A stretch of DNA of 64,000 nt from Chalciporus piperatus (lineage: Eukaryota > Basidiomycota > Agaricomycetes > Boletales > Boletaceae). Under the pieces are notes generated by a model that did no database searches, was not told where the DNA came from, and saw only the letters and a program-made list of their open reading frames with translations. This document shows positions 27,014 to 42,346 of the stretch, in pieces. The position numbers were made by a program, and so were the translations under genes. The first letter of the stretch is position 1. Each line of letters starts with the position of its first letter. The stretch covers positions 372,001 through 436,000 of the forward strand of contig JBBPTG010000002.1 of assembly GCA_038093975.1 (NCBI GenBank), given 5' to 3'.

Positions 27014-27386
27014 ACATTCCACCGGTTTCTTCAAGTGTATCATTAAGTGTACAGTGCTTTGCTGAGCTTTAGGTGTACGAGTATTGTTGCGTTTTACCAC
27101 TTTCGCTGAGATGCTTACCGCGCATGTGCAACCAAAATAGTTGTGATAATGTTAATTGATAAAAAAAATGGCACCGAGTACATGCCAGCGCATTTGAGGT
27201 ATAGGGCATTGCAATACATGCACATGCCGGTAGATAAACATCAAACGTTACAGAAAGATGTCAACGTACAAATGTACTCCCACAAGACTGGCTCGAGGGA
27301 AGAAGAACACAAAGAAAGAAAGTGGAACAACAAGATGACCAAAGGAAAACGATAAAACCCAAGTTCGTCGAGCACATCATCCGCAC
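27014..27386. other. Convergent intergenic region
   Basis: Spacer between the ends of the unknown gene and the first barwin-like gene. It is A/T-richer than its surroundings, as expected for two 3' UTRs. No coding signal is seen. Confidence 0.4.
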
Positions 27387-28388
27387 CTACAGGTTTTTCT
27401 CGGACGCGGAAAGCGCAATGCCAACCTCGACAAGAATGCTATTAATAACAAGCAGGTTCTGCGGGCTTCCCGCCTGAGGGGCAGGCACCACTGCACCAGT
27501 TGGGACAGCCAACCCGCTAACCAAACCAGTACTGAGGTCGAGCGAAGACGTGGTTGAGGTAGTCGTGGGAGTCGAGCTGGTAGAAGTTGTGGTAGGAGGG
27601 GGGGTATAGGCTGGAGTGCTCGAAGTAGTGGTCGGGGGCGGTGGGGGTGGGGGTGGTTGCCAAGTAGTAGTGGGTGGTGGTGGGGGTGGCTCCCATGTGG
27701 TTGGTGGAGGCGGGGGTGGAGGTGGTTGCCAAATGGGAGTAAGAGCAGGGGGGTCCCAGCTCGAGGTGGTGGGTGCTGCTCCACCTCCACCGCTGTCATC
27801 GTTGAACCACCATGTTCCAGACAGCACGCCGAGGCCCTCAGAAGCGAAGAAGTTAAACAGACCACGGGAGAAGTCAAGACCCCCGTAAGGGCAGCCCATA
27901 CACTGGTAACCAAGATCAGCATGTCAAACACCACTCGATGACGACGACCGTACCTCGTCCATGATGGTAGCCACAGCGGTTTGGCCCCCATATTGGATAG
28001 TGATTTGTTTGAAGCACTGAGGGCCGGGGTATCCACCGCCGTATTGTTCGACATTCAATGCGACGATCTGGGAAACGGCTGCTCAGTTAGGTGACCGCGA
28101 CCCTGCCGAGACAAAACATACCCAATCACTAGCCACGTTGTATTGGCCGCATGCACCTCTTTGTATCAAGTATGAGCGATCGGTTTGCAGAGAGAGTTTG
28201 GAGGCTTACAGTCCGACATCATAGAAAGTAAAGCGCGCATTGGTGAACGCATCGCGCTTGTGGATGTCAACGTCACCACGAGCACGGAGGGCTACTTCCT
28301 GGTGGTGACGCCGGCTCCAATGGCTGGCTGAAACGAGTGGAAGTGCAAGAGCAAGAAAACCGAGGATTACTGAGATCCTCAGAGCCAT
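27387..28388 (-). CDS. Secreted double-psi beta-barrel (RlpA/barwin-like) protein with proline-rich tail, copy 1
   Basis: A signal peptide (MALRISVILGFLALALPLVS) is followed by a dibasic-rich propeptide-like segment (ASHWSRRHHQEVALRARGDV). The barrel domain spans DAFTNARFTFYDVGL, ACGQYNVASDWIVALNVEQY, CFKQITIQYGGQTAVATIMD, and ECMGCPYGGLDFSRGLFNFF, with Cys positions like RlpA/expansin-related small fungal proteins. A Trp/Pro/Thr-rich tail of repeated W-(Q/E)-PPPPPP-TTT modules follows, ending in a mildly hydrophobic segment (LLVINSILVEVGIALSA). The tail could act as a cell-wall linker or receive O-mannosylation; this is inference. No enzymatic activity can be claimed. Confidence 0.82.
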
Positions 28389-28844
28389 TCTGATAAACCG
28401 AGGATACGAGTTGAACCCGGCGAGATATGTCCAAGGAACGGTGTCGTAAATGAGTGTGGCTCTGCACTAAAGAGTGACTGCTTGGGGTATCACACACCCG
28501 TCGCGAACACAAGAAAATCTGGAGAGTTGGAGGATGAAGAGTTTGCAGACGACAACTTGAAGATTCCCAAGCGGAAAAATCAACGCCGTCCGTGCACCGC
28601 CACCACCATCTCTCGGTCCGGACTAGCAGTTCAGCATCTAACATGTATAAAATAAATTTTGGCACATATAACACCAGGTATTGTACCAGCGATACCAATT
28701 TCCATATCTGCATCCTGAAATACTTGAGAATCAAGGGTAAAAGAATAGTATGGGTATAGGTCCATCGTATGTTAAGCCTCCAACCCCTTGTATCGGCACT
28801 CGGCAGCCATGAGCAGCACAAAAGATCATGATCCCGCTGTTTTT

Positions 28845-29804
28845 CTATAAGCCGCTTAGGCCACTGCATTCTCCAAGAAATTGACCGATGTACACGATGG
28901 ACAAGTTGATGCTGAAAAGAACAGACGTGTCGGTCGGGACCGCTCCGGCAGTCACGGCCACAATATCTGTGGTCGTGGGAGTAGGGGCCAGGCTAGAAGT
29001 GCTCGAGCCAATCGAACTTGTCGGCGGCGTAGATGTGGTAGTCGGTGGTGGTGGAGGCTGCGAAGTCTTTGTAGGCGGTGGGGGCGGAGGCGGTACCCAG
29101 GATGTCAAGGGGACATAAACACTGATCGGTGGGGGAGGCGGCGGCGGCGGAGGAGGAGGAGGAGGAGGGGGCGGAGGGGGAGGGGGAGGGGGAGGGGGAG
29201 AGGGCGCAGAACCAAAGTCCCAAGAACCGGTCAAGACACCAGCTGAGACGTCGGCGAAGTACTCGAAGAGGCCTTGAGAGAAGTCAAGACCAGCGTACGG
29301 GCAACCAGGGCACTACGGCGCTGTCATTACCATAACTAGTGGTCGCGTGCACAACAACATACCTCGTCCATGATTTGAGCTTGGGCTGTTCGTCCATTGA
29401 CAGTAATAGTAATCATCTGGAAACAGGATTGACCACCACCGAATTGCTAAATGGCATGTTAGAAGTGCCATTCGACGTGTGAAACCAGGAGTGCTTACAG
29501 CCGAGTTAAGCGCGACAATCTGGAAACAGCTGGGAGTGAGCAAGGGGTAAATTGACAAAGGAACAATGTCACACACAAAGTCGCCAGGCTGGTTGGTCTG
29601 GCCACAAGCACCAAGGCCATCTGCGTAGTAGGTGAAACGAGCGTTGTCAAAACGTTTGTAGAGGTGGATATCCCCGGGATCGCGAACAGCGAGGTCACTT
29701 TGCCGTTTCACATGGTGACGCCTGCCCTGGGTATGGCCGAGCGAGCCAGGGCAAAAAGAAATGGCGACGGAGAGAGCCAACGCGATGTTGGCGAGAAGCC
29801 GCAT
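28845..29804 (-). CDS. Secreted double-psi beta-barrel (RlpA/barwin-like) protein with polyproline tail, copy 2
   Basis: A tandem paralogue of the preceding gene in the same orientation. It has a signal peptide (MRLLANIALALSVAISFCPG), the basic region GRRHHVKRQSDLAVRDPGD, and the barrel blocks FDNARFTYYADGLGACGQ, IVALNSA, CFQMITITVNGRTAQAQIMD, and CPGCPYAGLDFSQGLFEYFA. IVALNSA sits on a 21-nt exon. A run of more than twenty prolines, then PPPPP-x-TTT segments, leads to a hydrophobic C-terminus (LFSINLSIVYIGQFLGE). The shared propeptide, core and tail organisation shows duplication. The proline run is encoded by a homopurine-homopyrimidine tract at 29129-29206. Confidence 0.82.
29129..29206. 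repeat. Homopurine (GGA/GGGGGA)n tract encoding polyproline
   Basis: The plus strand is nearly pure G and A with a few C, in GGAGGA and GGGGGA units. The minus strand encodes consecutive proline codons. The purine/pyrimidine asymmetry and G-runs could form triplex or G-quadruplex structures. Confidence 0.8.
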
Positions 29805-30167
29805 TTTATATTTTGGACCGATCGAGGCGGGGCACTGGTATTAGAGAGCGTTAGGGATTACAAGCTTGTGTGGTTTGTAAGGAGTGACTGGTGGTGGAGG
29901 TAAGGTGAAGAGAGGTGAATGAAAAGAAAGAAAATCGTGTATGCCAGTACCTACTTTACCTAACACAAAGTCTGACACAGGTCTGCCAGCCGAGGTCTAG
30001 ATGCACAAGCCAAGCCAAGGCCCAAGGCACCGACAAAGAACTCACGCGCTCTCTCCCATATGACCTTTGTAAATTGGTGACATGCTAGCCAGACTTGCAT
30101 AGCAAATTATCTACGGGATATCATCGATTCATCTCTATCATAGCTACATGGTCGTGCCGCCATAAGT
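29805..30167. other. Intergenic region between SERCA end and barwin-like copy 2
   Basis: Holds the promoter of the minus-strand barwin-like copy 2 and the 3' UTR of the Ca2+-ATPase. No coding signal seen. Confidence 0.4.
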
Positions 30168-33592
<3,425 letters not shown>

Positions 33593-33808
33593 ACCGAAGC
33601 AGCGGGATGGTAGATGAGCAACAAGTCCAGTCGAAAAAGAAATACCCCCACAAAATAAATAGAAATAACTTACTTGCTGACGTGTCTTAACCACGGCACC
33701 TCCGGAGTACGGCCGGTGAGCCAAACAAGGACCAACAAGATGAGGTAATGTGAGCTGGATCGACGACGGTGGGCACTCAAAGAAAGACTCAAAGAGACGA
33801 CAAGGGAG

Positions 33809-35491
33809 ATGGGCAACGCTGGGTCATCCTCAGGTCGACCACACCAAGACGACTCGGTCGACTATGGACATCTCTCCCCCCAGGGAGTGTACACCGGCCA
33901 GCGAGATTGGAACCATCCAATAGTCACTCAGCTCATCGTAGATAGAAAGCTGGCACCGTTCTACCGCCCTCTCGAAGACTACAGCGACGACTGGGACGAC
34001 GAGCAGATCCTCGCTGCCAGGAAGGACATCCCCGACTCTGACAGCACCCACTCAGATCAGCCCCAGTCACGCCAAGACACTCGCGACCCTCAAAAGCCGT
34101 CCCCAAAGCGCTCTTCTTCACTCAAAGATCCTTCCCGCTGCCCAGAAGCTGCCCTTTATAGAGGTGCTGTCGAATGTCCCATCTGCTTCCTTGTTCGTTA
34201 TCTCCCTCTCTCCTTCTCCCTCTCGCTGACCATTACCCAGTACTACCCTACAAATATCAACCACTCCCGCTGCTGCGATCAAGCTATCTGCACGGAATGT
34301 TTCGTACAAATAAAGAGAGCTGAACCCACCACAACTCATCTCGTATCAGAACCCGCTGCTTGTCCCTACTGTGTACAAGATAACTTTGGTGTCGTATACA
34401 ACCCTCCTCCTTGGCGTGCCGGCATCGGCAGCGACGGAATGGTTGGTACTTCCCTCCACCTTCGCTCTCCCATCTGACTTCTTCTCACAGACACCGCCTT
34501 CATGGGCTGATTCGCCGCGTGGTTCTCAGCACAACGTTTCAGGCTCTTCTGCCGCCCATAAGCGCCGTCGAAAGAGCTTCGGTCATGATAGCCCAGAGGT
34601 GGTCACAACCGGTATGCCAATCTTTTCCTGTCAACTTTCTGTCCTCTTCACATCTTCCTTCCAAATAAAAGACCAAATTCGACCTGATTGGGAAGCCAAA
34701 TTGGCTGCCGTGCGTGCGGCAGTCACTCGTCGTGCCAACAGGAGAATAATCATGAGGCAGGTTGGAGATAGACTCATTCCTGTTGGTGTCACAAGTGGTC
34801 GTGTGCACACCCTTCCAACTCCCGACGGCATTGAAGGTCTGGACGCTGAGACCGCGACGAATGGCGGAGGCAGTGGCAGCAGGCGGCGCCGTGGTCCTCG
34901 ACCGAATGGCCAGCCAGATCTAAGCCAATTGATTGGTCAAATGGGTTTAGGCGGACAAGATCTAGAAGAGGTAATTTGACTATTTCCCTTCCCTTCCACC
35001 AATGCTCAGCTACCCTCCAGCTCATGGTCATGGAGGCCATGCGTCTTTCTCTGCTCGAACACGAAACACAGCAGAGAAAGGAAGAAGAGAGAAGGCGACG
35101 GGAGGGTACAACAGGACAAGGCGGGGCTGAGGCAGCCCGCGCCGCAGAGACTAGCTCCGTACACGCAGCTGACCAATCTGCTTCCTCGACTGTTGGGACA
35201 TCCTCCGGGGCGTATTCCCAAAGCTTGCAAGGCGATGAACCTTTCGCTGGCACCTCAACCCGTAGTCGTTCGGTGACGCCAGTATCAGGTCAAACAACCT
35301 TTTCATCTCCGTTTGGAACCGCCGTTGACAACTTGAACGACATCTCTCACAGCATCGAACGATCACACACCATCAACCCACCCACGTACATGATACAATT
35401 GTCAAAACCTTTCGGTAGTGGCGAGATGCATGCGGGCTATGCGACCGACAACGATGAACGATCCCGCCCCCTGGGTAATGAAACATCCTAG
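33809..35491 (+). CDS. SIP5: SIP5-like RING-type zinc protein
   Basis: A homologue of yeast Sip5, which links the Snf1 kinase and Reg1-Glc7 phosphatase. It starts MGNAGSSSGR, so Gly2 could be myristoylated. GVYTGQRDWNHPIVTQLIVD and LAPFYRPLEDYSDDWDDEQI are family blocks. The zinc-binding core spans an intron: ECPICFL joined to YYPTNINHSRCCDQAICTEC, then CPYCVQDNFGVVYNPPPWRA, giving a C-x2-C, CC, C-x2-C, C-x2-C arrangement. After a Ser/Arg linker come IRPDWEAKLAAVRAAVTRRA and an acidic/basic helix MVMEAMRLSLLEHETQQRKE. The tail is disordered. The gene diverges from the Ca2+-ATPase across about 216 bp. Confidence 0.87.
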
Positions 35492-37451
35492 GCATCAGAA
35501 CATCCCGCCGGTGTCATGCATCCCCTTGCCATCCTTGTTATCTGACGCGGACACTTTAGAACGAGAGTCACATTATTTCGTTTCGACTTCGTCCATGGAT
35601 TCGCCGGTACAAGCGTGCCATCGAGCGCAAGTGCGGAATCGGCACACTGATATATATATGATGGCACTCGCATTATACTGGAAGGGAGTGACAGTTCGCA
35701 CAACGTTCAATCCCTAGATTTATGAAGAGAGTAATGGTTTCACGATTTTCTTCATACTCGCTTTGACAGATGCAACTCCACGTTCGAGTTTTTCTTTACG
35801 ATACTGATTGTTACTGTAGCATTTTTTGCATCAATTCCAAACTCAATAGTCTTCCCCTTAGAAGGCGCTTCCCTCTAGTTTTCCTAGTTCTTTCATGGTT
35901 TTCATACTATTTTGCGACACGGACGCAGTCCTGTGACCTGCTCTTGTGCACCACCCAGATATCATTTACAGGAGAGCTGCTCGCTCAGAACATCGTTATT
36001 AGACCTTTCTTGGATCCGCGGAGATGGTGCAACACTTTCGTGGCCTGAACTTACATGACACCCCCACACCTTGACAAGGCCTCATGGGTCGCATTGCGAA
36101 GATTGTTCATATGGATTCGAAGGATAGATGAATCGATGAAGGTCGGCCATCATGGACGGTGAAAGATACTTTCGGCGCTGATGCATGGCCAACCATTCGC
36201 TTGGCAAACAATCTATTTCGAAACACGACTGTGACAATATAAACCTTGGCATCAATGAATACAGTTCATGCGTGCGGCTCCTGCCGCCTCTTCTGCGGAT
36301 CTGCCCATATGGGTTTCTGAGCTTCTGAATTGCTTGCCTGGGTGAAAGGTGATGCGTCACGCACGTGTGTTAACGCGGGACGAAGGAAGGAGGAATGGTG
36401 GTGACGTGACTGACCTGTGCATCGATCTGCTGCTTTACGATCTGTTCTTGCGCAAGTCGAGCTGTGCGATTTGCGTCCACTTTACGCCTGAGATCAGGGG
36501 CCATAGCCTAGCATGCCACACGTCCGCCATCAGCTTCGAGGTTACGTCCCGCGAACACATCAACACTAAAAAGACACGGGTCCAAGATCCCTCCGAGGCG
36601 AACCCCGAACGATCCTCGGACAGACTGCAGTCCAGTGCGGTCCAGCCAAGAGGCGGTGTGGGGGGTCTAAAAGTAGCGTTCCACTCACGGTGTATGTTTG
36701 TTCGGGAGTTGGCACGGTGGCTATTTAACGAATAAAGAACAAGGGAGGAAATGGGTCGAGAGCAAGAAGAACCATAAAAGAGTCAGCGGATCAGGATGTG
36801 AAGGTCTGCAAAAGCCCCGAATAATGACAAGTGGACGAACCCCGCATGATGACATATCCCATACCCATCACTTGGTGGTATAACCAATCGTTCGTCAAGG
36901 CGGGACCAGCGTCGTGGGTAGAAGGGCGAGTGAGAACACAAAGTTAGCGCTGGAGGTGGTACGGAGGGTAAAGGGACGCACGACCACCGGCCACGAGTGT
37001 CACCCTGAACCACGGGAAGCTCATTCTTCAACCTGAGGGGTCAATGATAGACCAAGTCGTTTAGTTGAATGTTTGTGCAAGCGGAGGAACCTTTGCAGCA
37101 TGAACGTTTGAACTTCAGTCGAGCTCCAATCCTCAACGTCAACCGTGAAGGCGTGAACACAGGAGTAAACCAGTTTTGTGCATTTCCCGACAGACTCCCA
37201 TTTTACATGCGCGTCCAAACGAAACAACCGATTTGAATTTCCGTGCTGTGCAAGTCAATAACGTGCAGTGTACAAAGTGCAGAGAATACGAGGCAAATAA
37301 ACTTGGAATAAACTATGGAGAACTCTTCACGGGCTAGCGTCCCGCACTACGAGTCCAGTTGTATGCAAAGGCAGTAAGTAATATGAGGGTGGTATCGTAA
37401 AAGGTCGAGGTATAATGTGATGCAATGAAATTTTTTGCCAAAGGTCGGCTG
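35492..37451. other. Gene-poor 2 kb stretch
   Basis: I see no coding exon with family similarity, no RNA gene and no clear inverted or direct repeats in these 1,960 bases. Part must be 3' UTR of SIP5 and of the arrestin-like gene. An unannotated long non-coding RNA or decayed sequence cannot be excluded. Confidence 0.4.
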
Positions 37452-39533
37452 TCATCCTTCCGCTTGTACATATGATGGCAGTATAGGAGGCCGCTCGACG
37501 CTCGCTTTCTTGCGCTGTGACAAGAAGCTTCGCATGTCAGCACTGCTCCTGCGACTTGCGGACTCTATGCGTGCGAGTTCCTGCTCCCATGCCTCCACTT
37601 CCACCTGGTTAACCCTCTCGAATAGAAGGCTACCATGAGTGTGATACGCGCTCTCGACGGTCAAATGTCCACCAGAACTCATGCTAGAGCTTGATCCTAA
37701 TCGTGGTTGCTCGACGGATTTTTGGCGGAAAAAGCCACGAGAGCGTGGAGGAGAATTCGAGGAACGTGTGGGACGAGCAGTTTCTGGTCGCAGAAAACCC
37801 GCCAATCGGTTTCTTTGATCTTGAATGCCTTCGTAGGCTCGTGTGTCGAATCCGTCGGGTCTATCTCGAGGTCCCGCAGAGGTATGCGGCCGCCTCGAAG
37901 CTTTGAGCTTGTGGCTGCTGCTTCCTGGATAAGGTGACGAAGCGGTCGAAATTTTGTGAGTGTGAGCGGGAGGAAAGTATTGTCTCGTGATTGGAGGAGC
38001 ACTGACGGGAACCTCAGCCGCTGGAGGCTGAGCGGGGCTACGTGGGGGAGATGGAAGTTGTTCTGCCTGGCCGTCACGCTTGGAACGCCGGGGAGACTTG
38101 GATTTCGATCGGTTGGAGGACGCGCTCACCCACTCGTTGTACCGGGCAAGCGCAAGCTGCCTCTGCATGGCGTTTGTTGAGACAATCGTGAGTTCCTTAT
38201 CTTCGAGCTCTACGGTTTCCGCAGAGCTCACCGGTGATGAAACCACTAACTATAAATTGTTCAATATAGGGAGCGACAAGAACAGTGATAAGCGGCACCT
38301 TGACGCGGAGAAAGTACTTGACGGTCGTTGTTCCAGTTTGGACAGTTTCGCCTGCAGTCCACCGACTGTTGGACTTGGTATAAGGCCACGAGAGCGCGAG
38401 ATTATGCCGCCACACTCCAGAGGAGTCTCTGGAGAGACGGTCTGATGACTCGGCATGCGCGAAAATGTGGGTAGTCCCACGGTCGCCAGCGGGATTCGGC
38501 GAGGACTCATCTGTCGTGTCTACATGATGCAGCAGCAGCGCACGTGACGAATCACTAGAGTATATGGATGATGATGAAGTTGGGCAGAGCAGATCTTGCG
38601 ATGAGGAACTTGAGCTCTCGGGGTACGTGAATGAACTATGATCCTGGATGTAGTTAGATGAATGATATGTGTGATTTGTGGATGGTTGCGATGGGAATCG
38701 AGGGGTTGTAGACGGGGTCTTGAGGGGGCCTAACTGGAAATCATTGGAACATATTCGTCGTTCAACGAATGCGGTCGCGCTGCGAATTGATACAGATGAA
38801 TCGAGAGGCTGTACAACGAGTTGTACAGAAACAATATCAAGGGGCCCAATGGGGTTAGGCGGCACGAGCACGCGGTAACGCAAAGGTAGACCACGAGATT
38901 TCAACAATGTCATATATGCTGAAGGGGGTGGTGTCAAGAGAGTTGAAGGAGAGTGGGAAGCGGGTAAATCATAGCGTATGAGGGGCAAGTCAAAGTATTT
39001 CACTTGACGAGAACCAACACCCGAGATAGGAACGTGGTTAAGGACTAGATCACTGTCAGAAGAAAGGTCGATACAAATATGCTTGGTACACGCACCCGCC
39101 TCAATACGCCAGTATATTCGGTATTCTTGAAAGTAGAGTGCTGTGCTAGGTGCTGCGACATGAGAGGGGGTAGAAAACCGAAAGGGGTAGTCGCCGTCTC
39201 CGACCTCGGACCACTCCTGAGAGTCCTGTTTTTGCCAGAGTGTGACAGAGTATTCGTACAGGACGTTAGTCAGAATAGTCCCCAACCGTCCTTGGCGAGA
39301 TTCATAGCAGCGAACAGCGACGGTGATATCCTTCGCGGGGATGGGTTTACCGTCCTGCTCTATTTGGGTGCGGACGACTAGAAGAAGAGCGATGAGAGAA
39401 CAGGTGGGGGAATGGTGGGTACTCAGTGCTCACGTCCTTCGAATTTGAGTGGTGTTAATCCGAGGTAGCCTTGGTAGGGGAAGAAGCGAACGCCTTGGTT
39501 GCCTTTAGGGGAGACGAGTGTCAACTTGACCAT
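37452..39533 (-). CDS. Arrestin-like (alpha-arrestin fold) protein
   Basis: A fungal arrestin-domain protein, a class that often adapts Rsp5-type ubiquitin ligases to membrane cargo; that role is inferred. The first exon, MVKLTLVSPKGNQGVRFFPY, continues GYLGLTPLKFEG. The next exon gives DITVAVRCYESRQGRLGTIL, EYSVTLWQKQDSQEWSEVGD, GDYPFRFSTP, and FQEYRIYWRIEAGACTKHIC, which is the arrestin N-lobe pattern. A Ser-rich segment and the strand YFLRVKVPLITVLVAPYIEQ complete the C-lobe. The C-terminal ~250 residues are a disordered Ser/Arg/Pro tail with MQRQLALARYNEWVSASSNR. A PPxY motif was not confirmed. An upstream ATG at 39695 is possible but less like the family. Confidence 0.72.
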
Positions 39534-39951
39534 CGCTTTTTTGGAAGGCTTGTCGTCGTGTCGCGCAACCGGGGAATGGATGTGGACGACGCGGGCGACG
39601 ACGAGGACGACAGGAAGATGGAGAGAGGCCAAGTGGACGACAGAGGGAGAGGAAAAGAAGCGACCGAGATAAATAACTGAATCCGTAAATGGCAATCGAC
39701 GAGAAGCGCTGCATGATCAGTGTGACCCCGGCTGACCCCTTCGCCGTCATTCTCCAGATCTCAGATCTCAGATCCACATTATTACCTAACTGCGCCCCGG
39801 ATGCTCTCTCGGACAAAATAACCTAATCGGGCTCATTACAAATCACGTGCATGTCACATGTGACGTCCTTCTTCACCCCCGCGCGTGCGTGACAGTTCAC
39901 CTTGGTCGTCCTCACTCTGCCTGTGGCTGTCACTGAATCCTTCTGACCGTC
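39534..39951. promoter_or_regulatory. Divergent promoter region, arrestin-like/SLC35F6-like
   Basis: A spacer between two divergent start codons. It has CACGTG at 39844-39849, the 12-bp palindrome GTCACATGTGAC at 39853-39864, and a TGACGTC motif at 39861-39867, close to an ATF/CREB site. These are clustered bZIP/bHLH-type motifs; binding is not shown. Confidence 0.4.
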
Positions 39952-41862
39952 ATGCCTCGCGCGTCCCTCTACATACCATTCCTCCTCGCGGGGATGATCA
40001 TCACAGTACGCTTTCTCTCATTCTCCGTCTTCGCGTCTAGCTCACTCTCTCCCAGGGCTCCAGCAACTCGCTATGGAGCAAATGGCAGGTTAGCCTTTCT
40101 ACCAAGCTCCCAATCCCCACCGCCTAATTTCTTTGTCAGGACATGCAATGTGTCGAGAACTGCGATGATCCAGACCCCAACAACCACGTTTTGTTCGAAC
40201 AGCCCGTGTGGCAAACTTTACAAATGTTCCGTCCGTCCTTCCTTCTTTCGTTTGCTACCTGGCACTAACCTTCCTTCTACATAGTCGGTGAAATGCTTTG
40301 TCAGTTATCACCCGCTTGTTTATTTGCACCGGTCAGATTCTCACTCCGCAACCGTGATTTCTCTCAGGTTTCCTTCCCGTCATCTACACGTGGCTGAGCA
40401 CGAGGCGCAACGTTCCACCCGTGTTTCTTCCTTCCGATTCAGACGAAGATGATGATCCGCAGACAAAGTCTGCATCACTTGCTCAAGAGTTGCGAGGGTG
40501 GAAATTACTCCTTTTATGGTTCCCTGCCGCTTGTGATCTCACTGGTACCACGGTCCGTCATTTCCTCTTGGTCTTCGTCCCAAACTTTCATTGCGTCGCT
40601 CGAGTTTTATCTATCTCAACCAATGCTGATGCCGTGATTTTCCATGTGACATTCTACAGCTCATGAATGTTGGCCTTCTGTACACACCTGTTTCCATCTA
40701 TCAGATGACGCGCGGTGCGCTGGTTCTCTTTGTCGGAATTCTTAGCGTGATCTTCCTCCGCCGTCGCCTTTGGCTATACCAGTGCGTCCTTTGCTCCTCC
40801 TCCGCTCAATTGCATAATTTGCTTCAGATGGATGTCCCTGCTCGCTGTGATGGCTGGCGTCTCACTCGTTGGTTTTAGCGGCTCTTTGATTAAGGATACG
40901 GTCAAGGACGCAGTGAACTTGGTGACTGCACACGTTACTGGTGCAGATCCTGGACCCATCGATCAAGTCGATATCACGAAAGCTCTCGTTGGTGTGTCCA
41001 GTCGTTTTATCTGGCCCGCCTATTTGATGGAACCATTTGATAGGCGTCTTCTTAATTCTCATCGCCCAGATCTTGTAAGATTGTTTCACCATGCAGCTAT
41101 TGGTTTGTTCAACATTATCTTTCTCCAGTACGGCCACGCAATTCGTGGTTGAGGAGAAAATCATGACACGCTGGAGTGTTCCTCCCCTTGTGGCAGTTGG
41201 ATATGAAGGATTATTTGGTGCCCTCACCATCGTATTACTCATGCCGTTCTTGGCACAACCGTCTGTCTCTTCTCGCTCTCCTTTCTTCGACCTTCCCAGA
41301 GGTTGGCATCAGATCATAGACACCCCAAGCGTCCTCTGGTCTTCGCTTGCGATCGCGTGCAGCATTTCCTTGTTCAACTTCTTCGGTCTCAGTGTCACCA
41401 GGCATGTAAGTGCCACTGCCAGGAGCCTAACAGATACCTGTAGAACCTTGTCCATCTGGCTGATCAGTCTCGCCCTGGGTTGGGAAAAACTCTTATTCCC
41501 CCTATCACTTCTCCAAGTGCTTGGCTTTTCATTCTTGGTGTAAGTCGATGGTTCTTATATCAAATGGCAGGGTATTCACTCCACTTTCAGTTACGGAACG
41601 GTATGCGGGTCGTATTGCAGCTAGGACCCAACTGACAACAGACTTTCAGTTTTTGTTTAATAACCTGGTCCAGCCACCTCCCTTCCTCCGCCCCGCTCCT
41701 GCCGTTGCCCCGCTGACCACTGCTGGAGCGCATGAAGCAGAGGCACTTCTTGCTCGCTCTGGCCTTGACGAATCAGCAACTCTCCCTGCTGACCTCGGCC
41801 AGAGTGGTTTTGATGTCCTTCCCGCCGAAGACCACATCAGAACAAGCCAGGATGACGCATAG
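39952..41862 (+). CDS. SLC35F6-like drug/metabolite transporter superfamily protein
   Basis: A multi-pass membrane protein of the DMT superfamily, closest to SLC35F6 (C2orf18), a lysosomal/mitochondrial membrane protein of uncertain substrate. Exon 1 gives MPRASLYIPFLLAGMIIT, then GSSNSLWSKWQ, then DMQCVENCDDPDPNNHVLFE. Membrane segments visible include WKLLLLWFPAACDLTGTTL, LMNVGLLYTPVSIYQMTRGA, LVLFVGILSVIFLRRRLWLY, WMSLLAVMAGVSLVGFSGSL, and VAVGYEGLFGALTIVLLMPF. The QFVVEEKIMTRWSVPPL loop and LFNFFGLSVTRHVSATARSL are family hallmarks. The C-terminal ~80 residues are a soluble Ala/Pro-rich tail. Many introns are short; one small exon encodes GVFLILIAQI. Confidence 0.85.
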
Positions 41863-42191
41863 TTGCCATCTGGTATCTTGACTTTCGTGTTCTGTCAAGA
41901 TTGGCTGTCCTGTCAAACTGTTCGTCGTACAGCTTTTTTTTGCTTTAATGCTCACATCGCACAAGCATATATATATTGATCTGTACATACATAAGGACAG
42001 AGTAGTTGATTGTTTCCCGCAGCTACTAGGTGTCAATGGGATTATAACCGCCGTGTAGGCGAGCAACTTGATGCGATACATGCGCATATTTTGATCGCGT
42101 CCTTTTGGTTGATATACCGGAACCGGACCGTGCACACCTAGTATGCGGTCAGATCAGCACTAGATGGTCATAATCTTAGAGAGTCCTAATA

Positions 42192-42346
42192 CAGTCGACT
42201 CCCTCATAACCGATACCCTGGATATCCGATACATTTTTGGATTTCCGGAGTTCATTTGCACTGATCTCCCACAGACCCGCCGATACTCCCTTAACTGATG
42301 CCTCACGGCGCAAACCGAGGGGTATCGGTGGTGAGGGAGTCGACTG
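42192..42346. mobile_element. 155-bp MITE-like element with pogo-type terminal inverted repeats
   Basis: The ends are 26-bp inverted repeats matching at 24 of 26 positions (42192-42217 and 42321-42346). They begin CAGTCGACTCCC, a form typical of pogo/Tigger-class Tc1-mariner elements. TA precedes the left end, but the base pair after the right end is TC, so the TA target duplication is incomplete. No transposase is encoded; movement would need a partner in trans. Confidence 0.65.

Noticed and set aside
27616..27888. Gly/Val-rich plus-strand frames over the proline-rich tail
   Set aside because: They are the complement of proline codons in the minus-strand barwin-like gene.
28881..29335. Arg/Gly- and Glu/Gly-rich plus-strand frames
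   Set aside because: Shadow of the minus-strand polyproline coding tract.
36349..36735. 128-codon plus-strand open frame in the gene-poor region
   Set aside because: No recognisable domain, atypical composition and no splice-consistent partners.
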